IMG/VR virus record: IMGVR_UViG_3300036785_000350
Coordinates: 1-41,646 of that record
DNA: 41,646 nucleotides
Strand: one strand, 5' to 3'
Origin: a virus
Of the stretch, positions 7,710 through 16,676 are shown piece by piece. A program made the translations under genes and the position numbers. Below the pieces are notes generated by a model. The model made no database searches, was not told the origin of the DNA, and saw only the letters and a list, made by a program, of their open reading frames with translations. Every line of letters begins with the position of its first letter. Within the stretch, counting starts at the first letter, position 1.

Positions 7710-8327
7710 ATGCGAAACCCAACGCGCACACCATGTTCGGTTGATGGATGCGACAAACTCGCCCGCAACCGCGGCTGGTGCTCAATGCACTACGAACGGT
7801 GGCGCCTCACCGGAACCACCGACAGCCAACGCCCACCACTTGAGGAACGGTTCTGGGCAAAGGTGGACATGAGCAGCGGGCCGGATGGCTGCTGGCCATG
7901 GACCGCCGCATTGCAAACAACCGGTTACGGTGCGTTCGGGGTCACAAGCCGACAGATCGTTGCCGCGCACCGGATGGCCTACGAATTGACTACCGGTGAA
8001 ACGTTGGGCGCCAAACATATTGACCACATCTGCTTTCGGCGCGACTGCGTCAATCCGAGACACTTGCGGGCTGTGACACAGCAGCAGAATAATGAGCATC
8101 GCCAAGGCGCACAGCGCAACTCGAAGTCCGGTGTCCGCGGTGTGGTGGAACTTTCTCCTGGTAAATGGCGCGCTCAAGCTGAGAAAGACGGCAAAAATCA
8201 CGTCGTTGGAACGTTCGCAACTCTTGACGAAGCTGCCGAAGCTGCGCGCTACAAACGTTGTGAGTTATTCACTCACAATGACGCCGACCACGAAGCGGCG
8301 CCTGAATTCAGCAAATTTACCAACTAA
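7710..8327 (+). CDS. HNH homing endonuclease with AP2-like C-terminal domain
   Basis: 205 aa from ATG 7710, ten bases after the tail terminator stop. Domains in order: an N-terminal zinc knuckle (CSVDGCDKLARNRGWCSMH, residues 10-28), an HNH_3 nuclease (GCWPWTAALQTTGYGAF; IDHICFRRDCVNPRHLRAV) and an AP2-like DNA-binding domain (SGVRGVVELSPGKWRAQ ... FATLDEAAEAARY) ending ELFTHNDAD. It interrupts the normal terminator-to-major-tail spacing and has no visible ribosome site. It probably acts as a freestanding homing gene. The C-terminal motif is shared with the gene at 40803. Confidence 0.9.
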   Translation: MRNPTRTPCSVDGCDKLARNRGWCSMHYERWRLTGTTDSQRPPLEERFWAKVDMSSGPDGCWPWTAALQTTGYGAFGVTSRQIVAAHRMAYELTTGETLGAKHIDHICFRRDCVNPRHLRAVTQQQNNEHRQGAQRNSKSGVRGVVELSPGKWRAQAEKDGKNHVVGTFATLDEAAEAARYKRCELFTHNDADHEAAPEFSKFTN

Positions 8328-8364
8328 ATAGATAACCTCCCAACCTCATTGAAAGGACAAGATC

Positions 8365-8952
8365 GTGGCGGACAGCAAATTGATTTGGGCATCCACCAGA
8401 GATGCCGACGGGGCGGTGTTCTTCCGCGCAGTACTGGGTACACCGCTACCGGACATGACCTCGGCGCCGTGGGACGCGCTACCCGTCGCGTGGCAGGATC
8501 ACGGCTGGATGGGTGATGACGGTCTCGCGAACGGATTGAAGCGTGACACCACCGACCATCAGGCGTTCGGCGGGGACATCGTGAAAACCACCCAAAACAA
8601 ATACACCGAGACACTGAAAGTTACGTGTTTCGAGACGAATCCGATTGTTCTCGCATCAGTGTTCGGCGCCGGCAACGTCACTGTCAGCACCACGACCGGG
8701 CATCGGCAAGTCACTGTCACCCACTCGAGCCTGCCGCTGCAACGCTCTGCGTTCCTCGCCCGCGTCATCGAAGGTGTCAAAACCCGGCTGATTCTCATCG
8801 AGGAAGGCCAGATCATCACCGTCGACGACGTCGTGCATGTCAACAAAGACCTCGTCAAATACACCATGACGATCCAGTGCTACAAGCCCGATGCGAACAC
8901 CGACGCGGTGAGTGAGTTGATCGATGAGCCTGATGTGATGGCCGGCACCTAA
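8365..8952 (+). CDS. Major tail protein (tail tube)
   Basis: 195 aa from GTG 8365, with AAAGGAC at 8352-8358 and six-base spacing, a strong site as expected for an abundant protein. The sequence is beta-rich with segments such as TETLKVTCFETNP, RSAFLARVIEGVKTRLILI and KYTMTIQCYKPDAN, the general plan of siphophage tube subunits. It polymerises around the tape measure. It is followed by a strong hairpin and then the tail chaperone genes, which is the standard order. Confidence 0.9.
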   Translation: MADSKLIWASTRDADGAVFFRAVLGTPLPDMTSAPWDALPVAWQDHGWMGDDGLANGLKRDTTDHQAFGGDIVKTTQNKYTETLKVTCFETNPIVLASVFGAGNVTVSTTTGHRQVTVTHSSLPLQRSAFLARVIEGVKTRLILIEEGQIITVDDVVHVNKDLVKYTMTIQCYKPDANTDAVSELIDEPDVMAGT

Positions 8953-8962
8953 CCCCGATACC

Positions 8963-9027
8963 TCTGGGGTGGGGGCGTTGGGCACGGCCCGCTAACACCC
9001 GACAGCGGCCGCCGCCCCCACCCCGGA
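8963..9027 (+). terminator. Long GC-rich hairpin after the major tail gene
   Basis: GGGGTGGGGGCG at 8966-8977 is perfectly complementary to CGCCCCCACCCC at 9013-9024; pairing can extend by three more positions (one wobble) to 8963-9027. The 35-base loop has its own GGCC-type pairing. It lies in the only gap between the highly expressed tube gene and the poorly expressed chaperone. It could act as a partial terminator or a 3' mRNA-stabilising structure; no T-run follows. Confidence 0.6.
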
Positions 9028-9048
9028 CCATTGCGAAAGGCTTTCGTC

Positions 9049-9474
9049 TTGGATATTCCCGCATCCGATGATCCGCGGATCACCGTCAGCATCCCTGTTC
9101 CGTTGAAGGGCGGAAAGGTGTTGGTGCTGGCGGTGCCGCGGTTCGATTTCATTGAAGAACCCGACTACGACGCCATGACGATCGAGCTGGAAAAACTCGA
9201 CAAGGACACGGACCTGACCGAACGGCAGCGCGCCCGGCTGGCCACCCTGGTGATGTTGAAACCGTTTGTCCCGGCCCGCGATCACAAGGTGTGCGAGTCG
9301 CTGGTGATGGGGCAGCTGACCGCGATCCGAACCCATTGGATCGAACAGTCGAATATTCCCTTGGGGGAATTTCTCGCCTCCGCGCAATCCTCGATGACGA
9401 CGATGTCGGAGGCGCCGTCGAATATGACCTCAACTGCCGGGGATGGCGGCGCCGCGACCTCGGACGCCGCCTAA
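9049..9474 (+). CDS. Tail assembly chaperone, short form
   Basis: 141 aa from TTG 9049, preferred over TTG 9031 because GAAAGG at 9035-9040 is correctly spaced only for 9049. Sequence features: an N-terminal beta segment (ITVSIPVPLKGGKVLVLAV), a helical region (LEKLDKDTDLTERQRARLA) and a disordered Ser/Thr/Met tail. It matches lambda gpG-type chaperones, which coat the tape measure during tail assembly. The downstream frame (-1) is read by slippage, giving a longer form. Confidence 0.85.
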   Translation: MDIPASDDPRITVSIPVPLKGGKVLVLAVPRFDFIEEPDYDAMTIELEKLDKDTDLTERQRARLATLVMLKPFVPARDHKVCESLVMGQLTAIRTHWIEQSNIPLGEFLASAQSSMTTMSEAPSNMTSTAGDGGAATSDAA

Positions 9475-9800
9475 GCTGGCCCGAATTCGCCAACTTTCTG
9501 CGCTGGCTGCCGCAAACCGCGGACAGCGCATTATTCCGGGCAAGGCATCCGAACTCGTGGTGGTGGACCGCCGAACACGACTTTCTCGCCCTCATCCTGC
9601 AAGCCACCCAAGGCGGCAACTGGCAGCGGGCCGGCGGGAAAGGCAACCCACCAACCCGCATCGAACGACCAGACGACAAACCATTGCCGGTACGCAGCGC
9701 CGACGAGCTGAAGCATCGCCGGGCGGCGATGGACGCCGAACTCGCACGGCGCCGAAAAGCAAAACAGAATAAGCAACATCCAACTGAACAAGGAGCATAA
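9049..9800 (+). CDS. Tail assembly chaperone, -1 frameshift form
   Basis: Predicted join of 9049-9369 with 9369-9800, 250 aa. The slippery heptamer is GGGGGAA at 9363-9369 (frame G-GGG-GAA). After the shift the product continues ISRLRAILDDDD, then GAVEYDL, LSWPEFANFLRWLP and SALFRARHP, the pattern I know from the second open frame of actinophage chaperones. The second frame has no start of its own that would retain GAVEYDL with a ribosome site, and it overlaps the first by over 100 bases, both expected for a programmed -1 event. Confidence 0.82.
9363..9369 (+). promoter_or_regulatory. Programmed -1 frameshift site
   Basis: GGGGGAA, read as TTG GGG GAA in the zero frame. The P-site tRNA can re-pair perfectly on GGG after slipping back one base; the A-site re-pairing GAA to GGA needs a G-U type contact at the second position. 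The site sits exactly where the conserved protein pattern passes from one frame to the other. Confidence 0.7.
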
Positions 9801-9802
9801 GC

Positions 9803-10480
9803 GTGGCTGGTGTGCGCCCAAGACGTCGATGCCCCACTTGTAGTGGACCCATCGACCGCGGGCCAGGACAACACGCCTACTGCAGCGACCAATGCCGACC
9901 ATCGTGTGGCATAGATGGTTGCAATCAGCCGAGACGAGGCACACAAACAATATGCATATACCACTACAACCAACGGTTGAGTCTTCGTCAGCGCGGTGCA
10001 TCAAGCCCCCAATGGACATGGGCCAAAACCCGCATTTGCCTCGTCTGCGAACAACCAGTGCCACCAGAAGTAAGAATGCGCCGGTACTGCTCCACACGCT
10101 GCGCTGGCCGAGCTGTACAGAATCCAGACAGACCAAAGTCATTCGACTGTGCGAAATGCGGGATAACTGTAAGTCTCATCGTTAAATCGACCAAAGCTGG
10201 ACAGTTCAAACGGTTTAACGCCACACTATGCGACAAGTGCGCACGCAGGACACGCGCCGGAATGACGGTTGGCCAATTGGCACGACGCGATGGAACAGAC
10301 TGCGGCATCTGCGGCCGCATAGTCGAGTTGAACGCACCGAAAACCGATCCTGACCGGCCATCGATCGACCACATCATCCCCCGCGCCGCGGGCGGCACCA
10401 ACGATCCAGCAAATCTGCAATTAGCGCACCTATCGTGCAATCACCGGAAGCATGTCAAAATCCTAGCAAAGGCCAGTTGA
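9803..10480 (+). CDS. Multi-zinc-finger HNH endonuclease
   Basis: 225 aa from GTG 9803 with AAGGAG ten bases upstream. It has several Cys pairs: CPTCSGPID (10-18) with CSDQC, CGIDGC with CIYH, CLVCEQPV with CSTRC, CAKCG with CDKC. Near the C-terminus it has a classical HNH core CGICGRIVELN ... SIDHIIPRAAGGTNDPANL and LSCNHRKH. It separates the chaperone from the tape measure, which are normally adjacent. Its first residues MAGVR are the same as those of the tape measure gene that follows. Confidence 0.9.
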   Translation: MAGVRPRRRCPTCSGPIDRGPGQHAYCSDQCRPSCGIDGCNQPRRGTQTICIYHYNQRLSLRQRGASSPQWTWAKTRICLVCEQPVPPEVRMRRYCSTRCAGRAVQNPDRPKSFDCAKCGITVSLIVKSTKAGQFKRFNATLCDKCARRTRAGMTVGQLARRDGTDCGICGRIVELNAPKTDPDRPSIDHIIPRAAGGTNDPANLQLAHLSCNHRKHVKILAKAS

Positions 10481-10481
10481 T

Positions 10482-13367
10482 ATGGCCGGAGTACGCCTGG
10501 CCACGGGTTATATTGAGATAAGCGCCGAGACCAGCAAAGTCCCGCAGCAGATTCAGGATGCGCTGAACAAGGCCGGGACCGCCGCGGCCAAGCCCGCCGG
10601 AACCCAAATGGGCAAGGACATTTCGGCGGGTATCCAGGACGGTTTGAAGGCTGGCGCGTCGAGCAGCAGCACCGGGAGTGTTATCTCGGATGTGATCGCC
10701 GGTAAGACCATCGGGGGAGCTGTCCGCACGCAAGGGCAGAAGGTCGGCAAGGAGCTCGGCACTGGCATCAACCAAGGCATCAACGACGCTGTCAGATCCG
10801 GTACTGGCCCGAAGATCGACGAGGCGATCAGCAAGGCCACGAAGCCGAAAGAGACCGGCGAAAAGATCGGTAAGGAGATCAACGAGGGTGTCGGCGGCGC
10901 GCTCAAAGATCTCGGCAAGGAGTCGTTCGACGAGCTGAAAAAGGGTGCGAAAGAGTGGGGCACCGGCGTTGCCAACGAGCTGAAAAAGGGTGACATCAAG
11001 GGCGCGTTCGGTGATGTCGGGGATGTGGTGGAGAACACCACCAGCATGCTTAACACGCTCAGCAAAGTTGTTGGCGTCAACCTGGATTCGGTGGAGAACT
11101 TCGGTCGGGATACGGCGAAGACGTTGGATCAGGTCGGCGGCGGCGTGCAGGTGTGGGTTGATCGGGTCAAAGGCGGCGTTGGGGACGCGAAGACCTTCGC
11201 CGACACTGTCAAAGGGATCGGCTCTGGGGACGCGTCCACCCGGATCAAGGCCACCAGTGACGCGTTGGGCCTACTGGCCGATAATACGAAGAAACTGACC
11301 GGGGCGGACATCTCCGGTGTCACGAAACCGTTGCAGGATATCGCTGGCACTGCGGGCGGAATCGCGGAAGTCGCAGCATCCATCAAAGAGATAGGGTCGG
11401 CTGCCGGGATCGGCGGCCTATCGGGTACTTTAGGTGCGATCTCAACTGCGTTGGGGCCGCTGGCAGTCGCGTTTGCTGCGACATTCGGCCCGTTTTTCGC
11501 GTTCCTGAACTCCGATGCAGGACGCCGGCTAAAGGAATTACCGGCAGGACCGGAGTATCCGGGTGCGGGGTTGTTCCCGGGTTTCAAGGGGGCGCCGACG
11601 GAGGGGAGCGTGGCGGAATTGCTGGGGGCACCGCCGCCGCCTGCCGCGCCGCCTCCTAGTGGTGACCAAGACAAGCTGGATGCGGTGAACCGGGAGCGGG
11701 CCGCCAAAGGGTTACCGCCGGTGCGGCTTCCCGGCGCCCCGCCGCCCGCCGTCGAGGCGCCTGGCGTGTCCGGATACTTCAACTTAGTTGCGCCGCCGGC
11801 CCCGGCTGCCGGACGGCCCTCAGTGCCTGATATCGCGCCCATTGATGTGGGCGGGGGCCCCTTGCCTACTTTGACGCGGCCGGGTTTCAAATCCGACCCG
11901 TTCTATGCTGGCGCGACAGTTTCGGCGCCGCAAGCCAACATCACCAGCAGTACAGCCAATGTGACTGCGGGCAGTGTGAACGTGTCCGGTGGGGCGTCGT
12001 CGGCGGCGTTGGCGGCATCACCGACATACGCGGGTAAGAAAACGTGGTACGACACGGGCGGCAGCATCGGCGGTAGTGGTGCGGTGCCGATCATCGGGCA
12101 TGGCGGCGAACACGTTCTGACGACTGGTGATGTGGATGCGATGGGCGGCCAGGACGCCGTGTATGCGTGGCGCAACGCGCTGCATTACGACGACGGCGGT
12201 GAAGTCAAAAATCAGCAGTGGCTTAAAGACGCCGCCACCAAAGCGGGGATGACACCCGATCAGTATGTGGCGGCGATGGCGCATACCCCGCCTGCGCAAT
12301 CCGGCATGGCAGGCCCGGGGAACATGCCACTGGATCAGCAGCAATCCGACATGCACCAAAACCTTTTGGGTCAGGGCACCGACCAGGCCGGGCAGAACAT
12401 CGCCGCACTCAGCGGCAGCGACCGCACCGGCGGCTTCGTCCCGGTCGGCGCCGGATCCAAAGCGGTTGCGGGAACCAGCTTCGTCAGCGGACTCTTGAAT
12501 TTGGGGAATGAGGCAGTCGGCGGCCTCATCGACACCGGCGCCGAAGCCGCACAAGCGGCCGCCGCCGTCGGCGGCTTCGGGGCAGGGGGCGCCGCAGCAG
12601 GACCAGCCATCCAACTGGGCGCGTCCGAAGCGAAACGCGCTGTCTCCTACGGATTCCAAATGGCCGGCATCCTCGCCGACGCCGGCATCGAGCAACTGTT
12701 CGGCGTGTTCGGCGGGGCGCCGCGCTGGCTCGGCTACGACTACACCCAGTTCATCCCGAATATCAACACTGGCGACATCGGCACCACCACCCTCGAAAAG
12801 GCGATGGGAGCCTCCAAAGACGGCAAGCAGGCTCCCGGGCAGCAGCCTGGCGGCCCTGTCACCCCCGAACACTTACCCGGTGAGCAGCCGGTCGGGCCGC
12901 CCGTCCCGAAGTTCGGTGATCCTTCAGCCCAACAACCCGCACTGGGCGGCTTAGCCCAGACCGGGCAAGGCGCCCAAGCCGGCGACATCAAAGCGGGATT
13001 GGCCGCCGGCCTGGCCGCGGGCGGTGTCGGCGCCCCACCACCAGCACCGGGCAGCGCCAGCCCCGCACCAGCACCACCACCACAAGGCGGCGGCGGCATG
13101 AACCTGCTACAAGGCCTCATCCCCGGCTTCGGCATGGACGAGGGTGGCATGCTGCCCCACAACAGCATGGCCATCAACACCAGCGGCCGACCCGAACTCG
13201 TCCTGTCCCCGCAACAACTCGACGCCATGGGAACCAGCGGCAATAAAAACCCGTACAGCCGCGGCGGGGACACCATCAACATCACCGCCGTCGACGCGCA
13301 AGATGTCGCCGCACAAATCGACAAACGCAAACGCCTAGCCGCCATGCAATACAACTCAAGGCCATGA
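10482..13367 (+). CDS. Tape measure protein
   Basis: 961 aa, the longest tail-assembly gene before the minor tail proteins; it determines tail length and is ejected with DNA. ATG 10482 follows AAAGG at 10468-10472. The N-terminal 300 residues are helical with Gly/Lys-rich heptads (GKELGTGINQGINDA, GEKIGKEINEGVGG). A hydrophobic stretch (about residues 312-342, LGPLAVAFAATFGPFFAFL) could be membrane-active. A Pro-rich linker follows. The C-terminal half has repeated GG-x-HVL-x-x-GDVDAMGG and GRPELVLSPQQLDAMG segments with DDGGEV/DEGGML turns, as in mycobacteriophage tape measures. Confidence 0.93.
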   Translation: MAGVRLATGYIEISAETSKVPQQIQDALNKAGTAAAKPAGTQMGKDISAGIQDGLKAGASSSSTGSVISDVIAGKTIGGAVRTQGQKVGKELGTGINQGINDAVRSGTGPKIDEAISKATKPKETGEKIGKEINEGVGGALKDLGKESFDELKKGAKEWGTGVANELKKGDIKGAFGDVGDVVENTTSMLNTLSKVVGVNLDSVENFGRDTAKTLDQVGGGVQVWVDRVKGGVGDAKTFADTVKGIGSGDASTRIKATSDALGLLADNTKKLTGADISGVTKPLQDIAGTAGGIAEVAASIKEIGSAAGIGGLSGTLGAISTALGPLAVAFAATFGPFFAFLNSDAGRRLKELPAGPEYPGAGLFPGFKGAPTEGSVAELLGAPPPPAAPPPSGDQDKLDAVNRERAAKGLPPVRLPGAPPPAVEAPGVSGYFNLVAPPAPAAGRPSVPDIAPIDVGGGPLPTLTRPGFKSDPFYAGATVSAPQANITSSTANVTAGSVNVSGGASSAALAASPTYAGKKTWYDTGGSIGGSGAVPIIGHGGEHVLTTGDVDAMGGQDAVYAWRNALHYDDGGEVKNQQWLKDAATKAGMTPDQYVAAMAHTPPAQSGMAGPGNMPLDQQQSDMHQNLLGQGTDQAGQNIAALSGSDRTGGFVPVGAGSKAVAGTSFVSGLLNLGNEAVGGLIDTGAEAAQAAAAVGGFGAGGAAAGPAIQLGASEAKRAVSYGFQMAGILADAGIEQLFGVFGGAPRWLGYDYTQFIPNINTGDIGTTTLEKAMGASKDGKQAPGQQPGGPVTPEHLPGEQPVGPPVPKFGDPSAQQPALGGLAQTGQGAQAGDIKAGLAAGLAAGGVGAPPPAPGSASPAPAPPPQGGGGMNLLQGLIPGFGMDEGGMLPHNSMAINTSGRPELVLSPQQLDAMGTSGNKNPYSRGGDTINITAVDAQDVAAQIDKRKRLAAMQYNSRP

Positions 13368-13371
13368 CGCC

Positions 13372-14829
13372 GTGACCAACCCCGGCATCGTCGGCATCCG
13401 CATCGTCCACGGCAACACCACCTTCCACGTTCACGGTGACCGCGCCGGCGCTGAAGGGGTTTGGTTGGCCGCCGGGCAAGTCGACGGCCTGTATGAGGCG
13501 CCGGTGAAAACCACTTGGAAAACCGGCGCCTTTCAAGAGGGTTCGTGGCAGAAGTTTAGGAAGAACCTGCAACGCGACATCACCCTCGGCTTCCACATCC
13601 GCGACACCTTCACCGAATACGAACTCAACGAATCCCTATTCCGGCAAATCTTCAGCTACGAACTCGACCCGTGGGAAACCACCCCGACCCTCACCACCAT
13701 CGAAGTGGAAACCATGCTGTCCGGGATCCGGAAACTCGACGTCCTGATGTATGAGGCGCCGACATTCACCCCCGAAATCGATCCGCTGATGCAGCAATAC
13801 GGCAACCATGTGTTCAAACTCCGCGCCGGGCAACCCTACTGGTATCAAGACGACTACACGTCCAGCCTTTCCGGCGGCACCAGCGGTTCGGTGACAGTGC
13901 AGAACCCGACGGACTGCGTCGCCTATCAGCAGTGGGTTCTACAGATCGGTAACTACACGCTGCCCGACTTCCAGTGGATCGGCGCTCCCGGCGCCCGCGC
14001 GCCGGGCGGCCCGAACGGCGCCCGCACCGTGTCAGGGATCAACGTGACATCCACCAACGGCGGCGCGGTGGTGAGCCTGGACGGAATGGATTTGATGTTC
14101 CGCGACGTCAACGACACCAACATTTTGGCGCAGATGGCGGGCACATTCTTCAACTATCCGATTCCGCCGTACACGCCGCCGACCGCGCTGCCGGTAGTTG
14201 GCGGGCCGGCGCAGCTGGTGGTGCCGCAACGCTGGTCACGGCCGTGGGGTTTGGAGTTGCCTGGGTTGTTGGGCACCCCGATCGCGCCGATAATCAACCG
14301 GCTCGCCGGCACCGGCCCCTACCAGTTCGTGATACCGGACTGGGCTAGCACCATCGACGTTGTCTTGTTAGGCGGCGGCGGTGGCGGCGGCGGCGGGAAA
14401 CTGACCAGCAACGGCGACGGCGGCCTATCCGGACAGTGGGCGACAGCGACACTAGTCCGGGGCACCGACATCCCCTGGGCGACCACCACCATTTCAGGAC
14501 AGGTCGGCTTCGGCGGCAACGGCGGCACCTGGTTCAGCCCGCCGCCGCACCACGGCACCGACGGGCAGGCCAGCACCGCCAGCTGGAACGGAACCAATCT
14601 GATAGCAGCCGGCGGCGTCTCGGGCGGAAACACCTCCAACAGCGGCCAACTGGTGGTGCCGCTGACCTACAACGGATTCACCTACACCGGCGGCGGCCAA
14701 GTCAACCTCGGTGGGCAGCCCGGCCAGGCGCCCGGCGGCGGTGGTGCCGGCGGATCCCAAAACATCGGCAACGGCGGCCCCGGCGCCCGCGGCCAAGCCT
14801 GGTTCAGACCATACTCGGCGGGTTCCTGA
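13372..14829 (+). CDS. Distal tail (Dit-like) protein with glycine-rich C-terminus
   Basis: 485 aa from GTG 13372, four bases after tape measure. Residues 1-300 resemble the distal tail/baseplate hub family (GLYEAPVKTTWKTGAFQEG, QRDITLGFHIRDTFTEYE, YQDDYTSSLSGG). Residues 313-485 form an appended glycine-rich domain: YQFVIPDWASTIDVVLLGG followed by poly-Gly, ending in GGPGARGQAWFRPY. A related terminal module occurs in the 1055-aa tail protein at 17483. It probably links tail tube to the tip, with the Gly-rich part exposed. Confidence 0.83.
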   Translation: MTNPGIVGIRIVHGNTTFHVHGDRAGAEGVWLAAGQVDGLYEAPVKTTWKTGAFQEGSWQKFRKNLQRDITLGFHIRDTFTEYELNESLFRQIFSYELDPWETTPTLTTIEVETMLSGIRKLDVLMYEAPTFTPEIDPLMQQYGNHVFKLRAGQPYWYQDDYTSSLSGGTSGSVTVQNPTDCVAYQQWVLQIGNYTLPDFQWIGAPGARAPGGPNGARTVSGINVTSTNGGAVVSLDGMDLMFRDVNDTNILAQMAGTFFNYPIPPYTPPTALPVVGGPAQLVVPQRWSRPWGLELPGLLGTPIAPIINRLAGTGPYQFVIPDWASTIDVVLLGGGGGGGGGKLTSNGDGGLSGQWATATLVRGTDIPWATTTISGQVGFGGNGGTWFSPPPHHGTDGQASTASWNGTNLIAAGGVSGGNTSNSGQLVVPLTYNGFTYTGGGQVNLGGQPGQAPGGGGAGGSQNIGNGGPGARGQAWFRPYSAGS

Positions 14830-16676
14830 TGACCACCGCCTTCGACACCATCCGCACAGCCACCCAACAACTCCGCCAAAACGAGATGGCGCTACGCCAC
14901 ACCCGCCCGCTAGTGCGGATCTGGGACGGCGAATGGCATTTACAACACCTGTGCACCGTCGAATACAAAGCATCGTTCACCTTCATCTCCAACGACACCG
15001 GGCCGGGCCAAATGGAAATCCCGTTCAACACCCCTGTCGCGCAGTGGATCCACGACGACAACGGCCGCGTCACCCGCGGGGAAGGCCGCAACGTCGGTAT
15101 CACCATCGACTACTGCGGCGCCCGCTGGTCAGGCATCTTGGATAAGTTCAGCGTCGAGCAACGCGACGACGGCGACGTCGTCCTGGTCACCGACTGGTCA
15201 CACGACTACGAGCATTTAAAGTGGTACGCCGTCTGGAGTAACCCGTTCCTACCGGCCGCATTCCAGTTCCCCCGCGCATTCCTGATCGCCGGCCCCGTCG
15301 ACTGGACCCTGAAAACGTGCCTATTCGTCAACCTATTCCGCGAACACGCACCCTTGCTCACCTTTCCCGATGACCCGTTGGACTTCAACGCATGGCACGG
15401 CAACCTCGATCAGTCGCAATGGCACATCGTCGTCGCCCCGAACAGTTTCATCAAATCCATGCAATCCGGTGTTGTTTGGGCGCTACCCATCTCACGCTGG
15501 GCGACCTGGCACGACATGGCCCACCAAATTTTGGAAGACGCTGAAATGTCGGTCACCTGCACCCGCTACCTGCCCGGCGACCCGCTACCGTGGGCAGGCG
15601 CTAACCTGCGCTACGGCACCCTGGTCATCGACCTCGTCGACAAGTCCGGTGTCCTCACCGGAACCGCGCACGGCGGCACCGTCTTCTCCGGCCTGCAACG
15701 CACCGTCATCCAATTCGGGGAAGACTTCGTCGACGGCACCGAAGTCCTGGCCACCGACACCACCGTCCCACCCCAGTACTACGAGTCGCATTCGAAGTTC
15801 ACCATCAAAGAACTCCCCTACGTGGTGTACCGGGAGGGTTTGAATTCGCCGATACAGTCCTCGGCGTGGATCAACAGCCCCGCCAAAGGGGTTCAGGTCA
15901 ACGCTGGCGGGCACTCCGCGCCCGGCGTCAATGAAGCCATCTCCGCCACCATTCAGGCCGGGTTCGACTTGCTGGGCGGCCTTATCATGCTGTCCTCGCT
16001 GGGTTCTACTGTCGACACGTTGTTGAAACCGTTGTACGAGGACGTTGTGCTGGCCTGGTGGTCGCTGAAATCGTCCAGCAGAGCGCAGCATTCGGGCTGG
16101 GAACGGCTGTTCGAATACTTTCAGCAGGGCGCCAACAAGGCCTACACGATCGCATCGCTGATGGTGCTGCGGGCCGGGTTCTGGTCAACGAAAACGATGG
16201 TTAGCTGGAAGATTCAGGTGACTGACGGGCTGCCGTTCCTGATCGGGGACCGCGGCCTGGGGCACTACTTTTTGGACGACCGGATCGGGATCATCATCGC
16301 CGGCGACCCCACCGGCGCCATCCAAATGGACCGCGCCCGCAAACTCGAATTGGCGTGGGACAACGAAGAACAACTCGGCGCCGAATGGCAAATCACCGTC
16401 GGTGATGACCGCATCTTCCAAGATCCCGCACAGAGAGCGTGGGGGAAGATAGAGGCGATCGTTGCCGGCTTACGCGACCTCGGCGTGTACCTCATCGCCT
16501 TCCTATTGATGACGGCCACGCTTGTACTCGGCATCTCGCAATCGTCGGCACTCGCGACACATACGCTGGCCGCCGGGTCGAACATAGGTATTGGCATCAT
16601 CGAAGACGTGTCCTCGGATACAGTGCGTCTTCCGAGTGTTGCGGTGCGTTCGATGGACAACGACCATGTCAACTGA
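14829..16676 (+). CDS. Minor tail protein, Gp37-like
   Basis: 615 aa from ATG 14829 overlapping the preceding TGA. The N-terminus, TRPLVRIWDGEWHLQH followed by FTFISNDTGPGQMEIPFN, is characteristic of the Gp37-like minor tail proteins that sit at the tail tip (hub/tail-associated). Further landmarks are SHDYEHLKWYAVW and VSWKIQVTDGLPFLIGDRG. A hydrophobic stretch (YLIAFLLMTATLVLGI) occurs near the C-terminus. The last 174 bases overlap an antisense HNH gene, so the terminal 57 residues may not be ancestral. Confidence 0.87.
   Translation: MTTAFDTIRTATQQLRQNEMALRHTRPLVRIWDGEWHLQHLCTVEYKASFTFISNDTGPGQMEIPFNTPVAQWIHDDNGRVTRGEGRNVGITIDYCGARWSGILDKFSVEQRDDGDVVLVTDWSHDYEHLKWYAVWSNPFLPAAFQFPRAFLIAGPVDWTLKTCLFVNLFREHAPLLTFPDDPLDFNAWHGNLDQSQWHIVVAPNSFIKSMQSGVVWALPISRWATWHDMAHQILEDAEMSVTCTRYLPGDPLPWAGANLRYGTLVIDLVDKSGVLTGTAHGGTVFSGLQRTVIQFGEDFVDGTEVLATDTTVPPQYYESHSKFTIKELPYVVYREGLNSPIQSSAWINSPAKGVQVNAGGHSAPGVNEAISATIQAGFDLLGGLIMLSSLGSTVDTLLKPLYEDVVLAWWSLKSSSRAQHSGWERLFEYFQQGANKAYTIASLMVLRAGFWSTKTMVSWKIQVTDGLPFLIGDRGLGHYFLDDRIGIIIAGDPTGAIQMDRARKLELAWDNEEQLGAEWQITVGDDRIFQDPAQRAWGKIEAIVAGLRDLGVYLIAFLLMTATLVLGISQSSALATHTLAAGSNIGIGIIEDVSSDTVRLPSVAVRSMDNDHVN

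Noticed and set aside
9291-9368. Independent start of the second chaperone frame at ATG 9291
   Set aside because: No ribosome site, and the conserved sequence is best explained by -1 slippage at 9363-9369.
14436-14828. N-terminal extension of the Gp37-like protein
   Set aside because: The extension is Arg/His-rich shadow of the Dit-like gene; ATG 14829 overlaps the stop and begins recognisable sequence.
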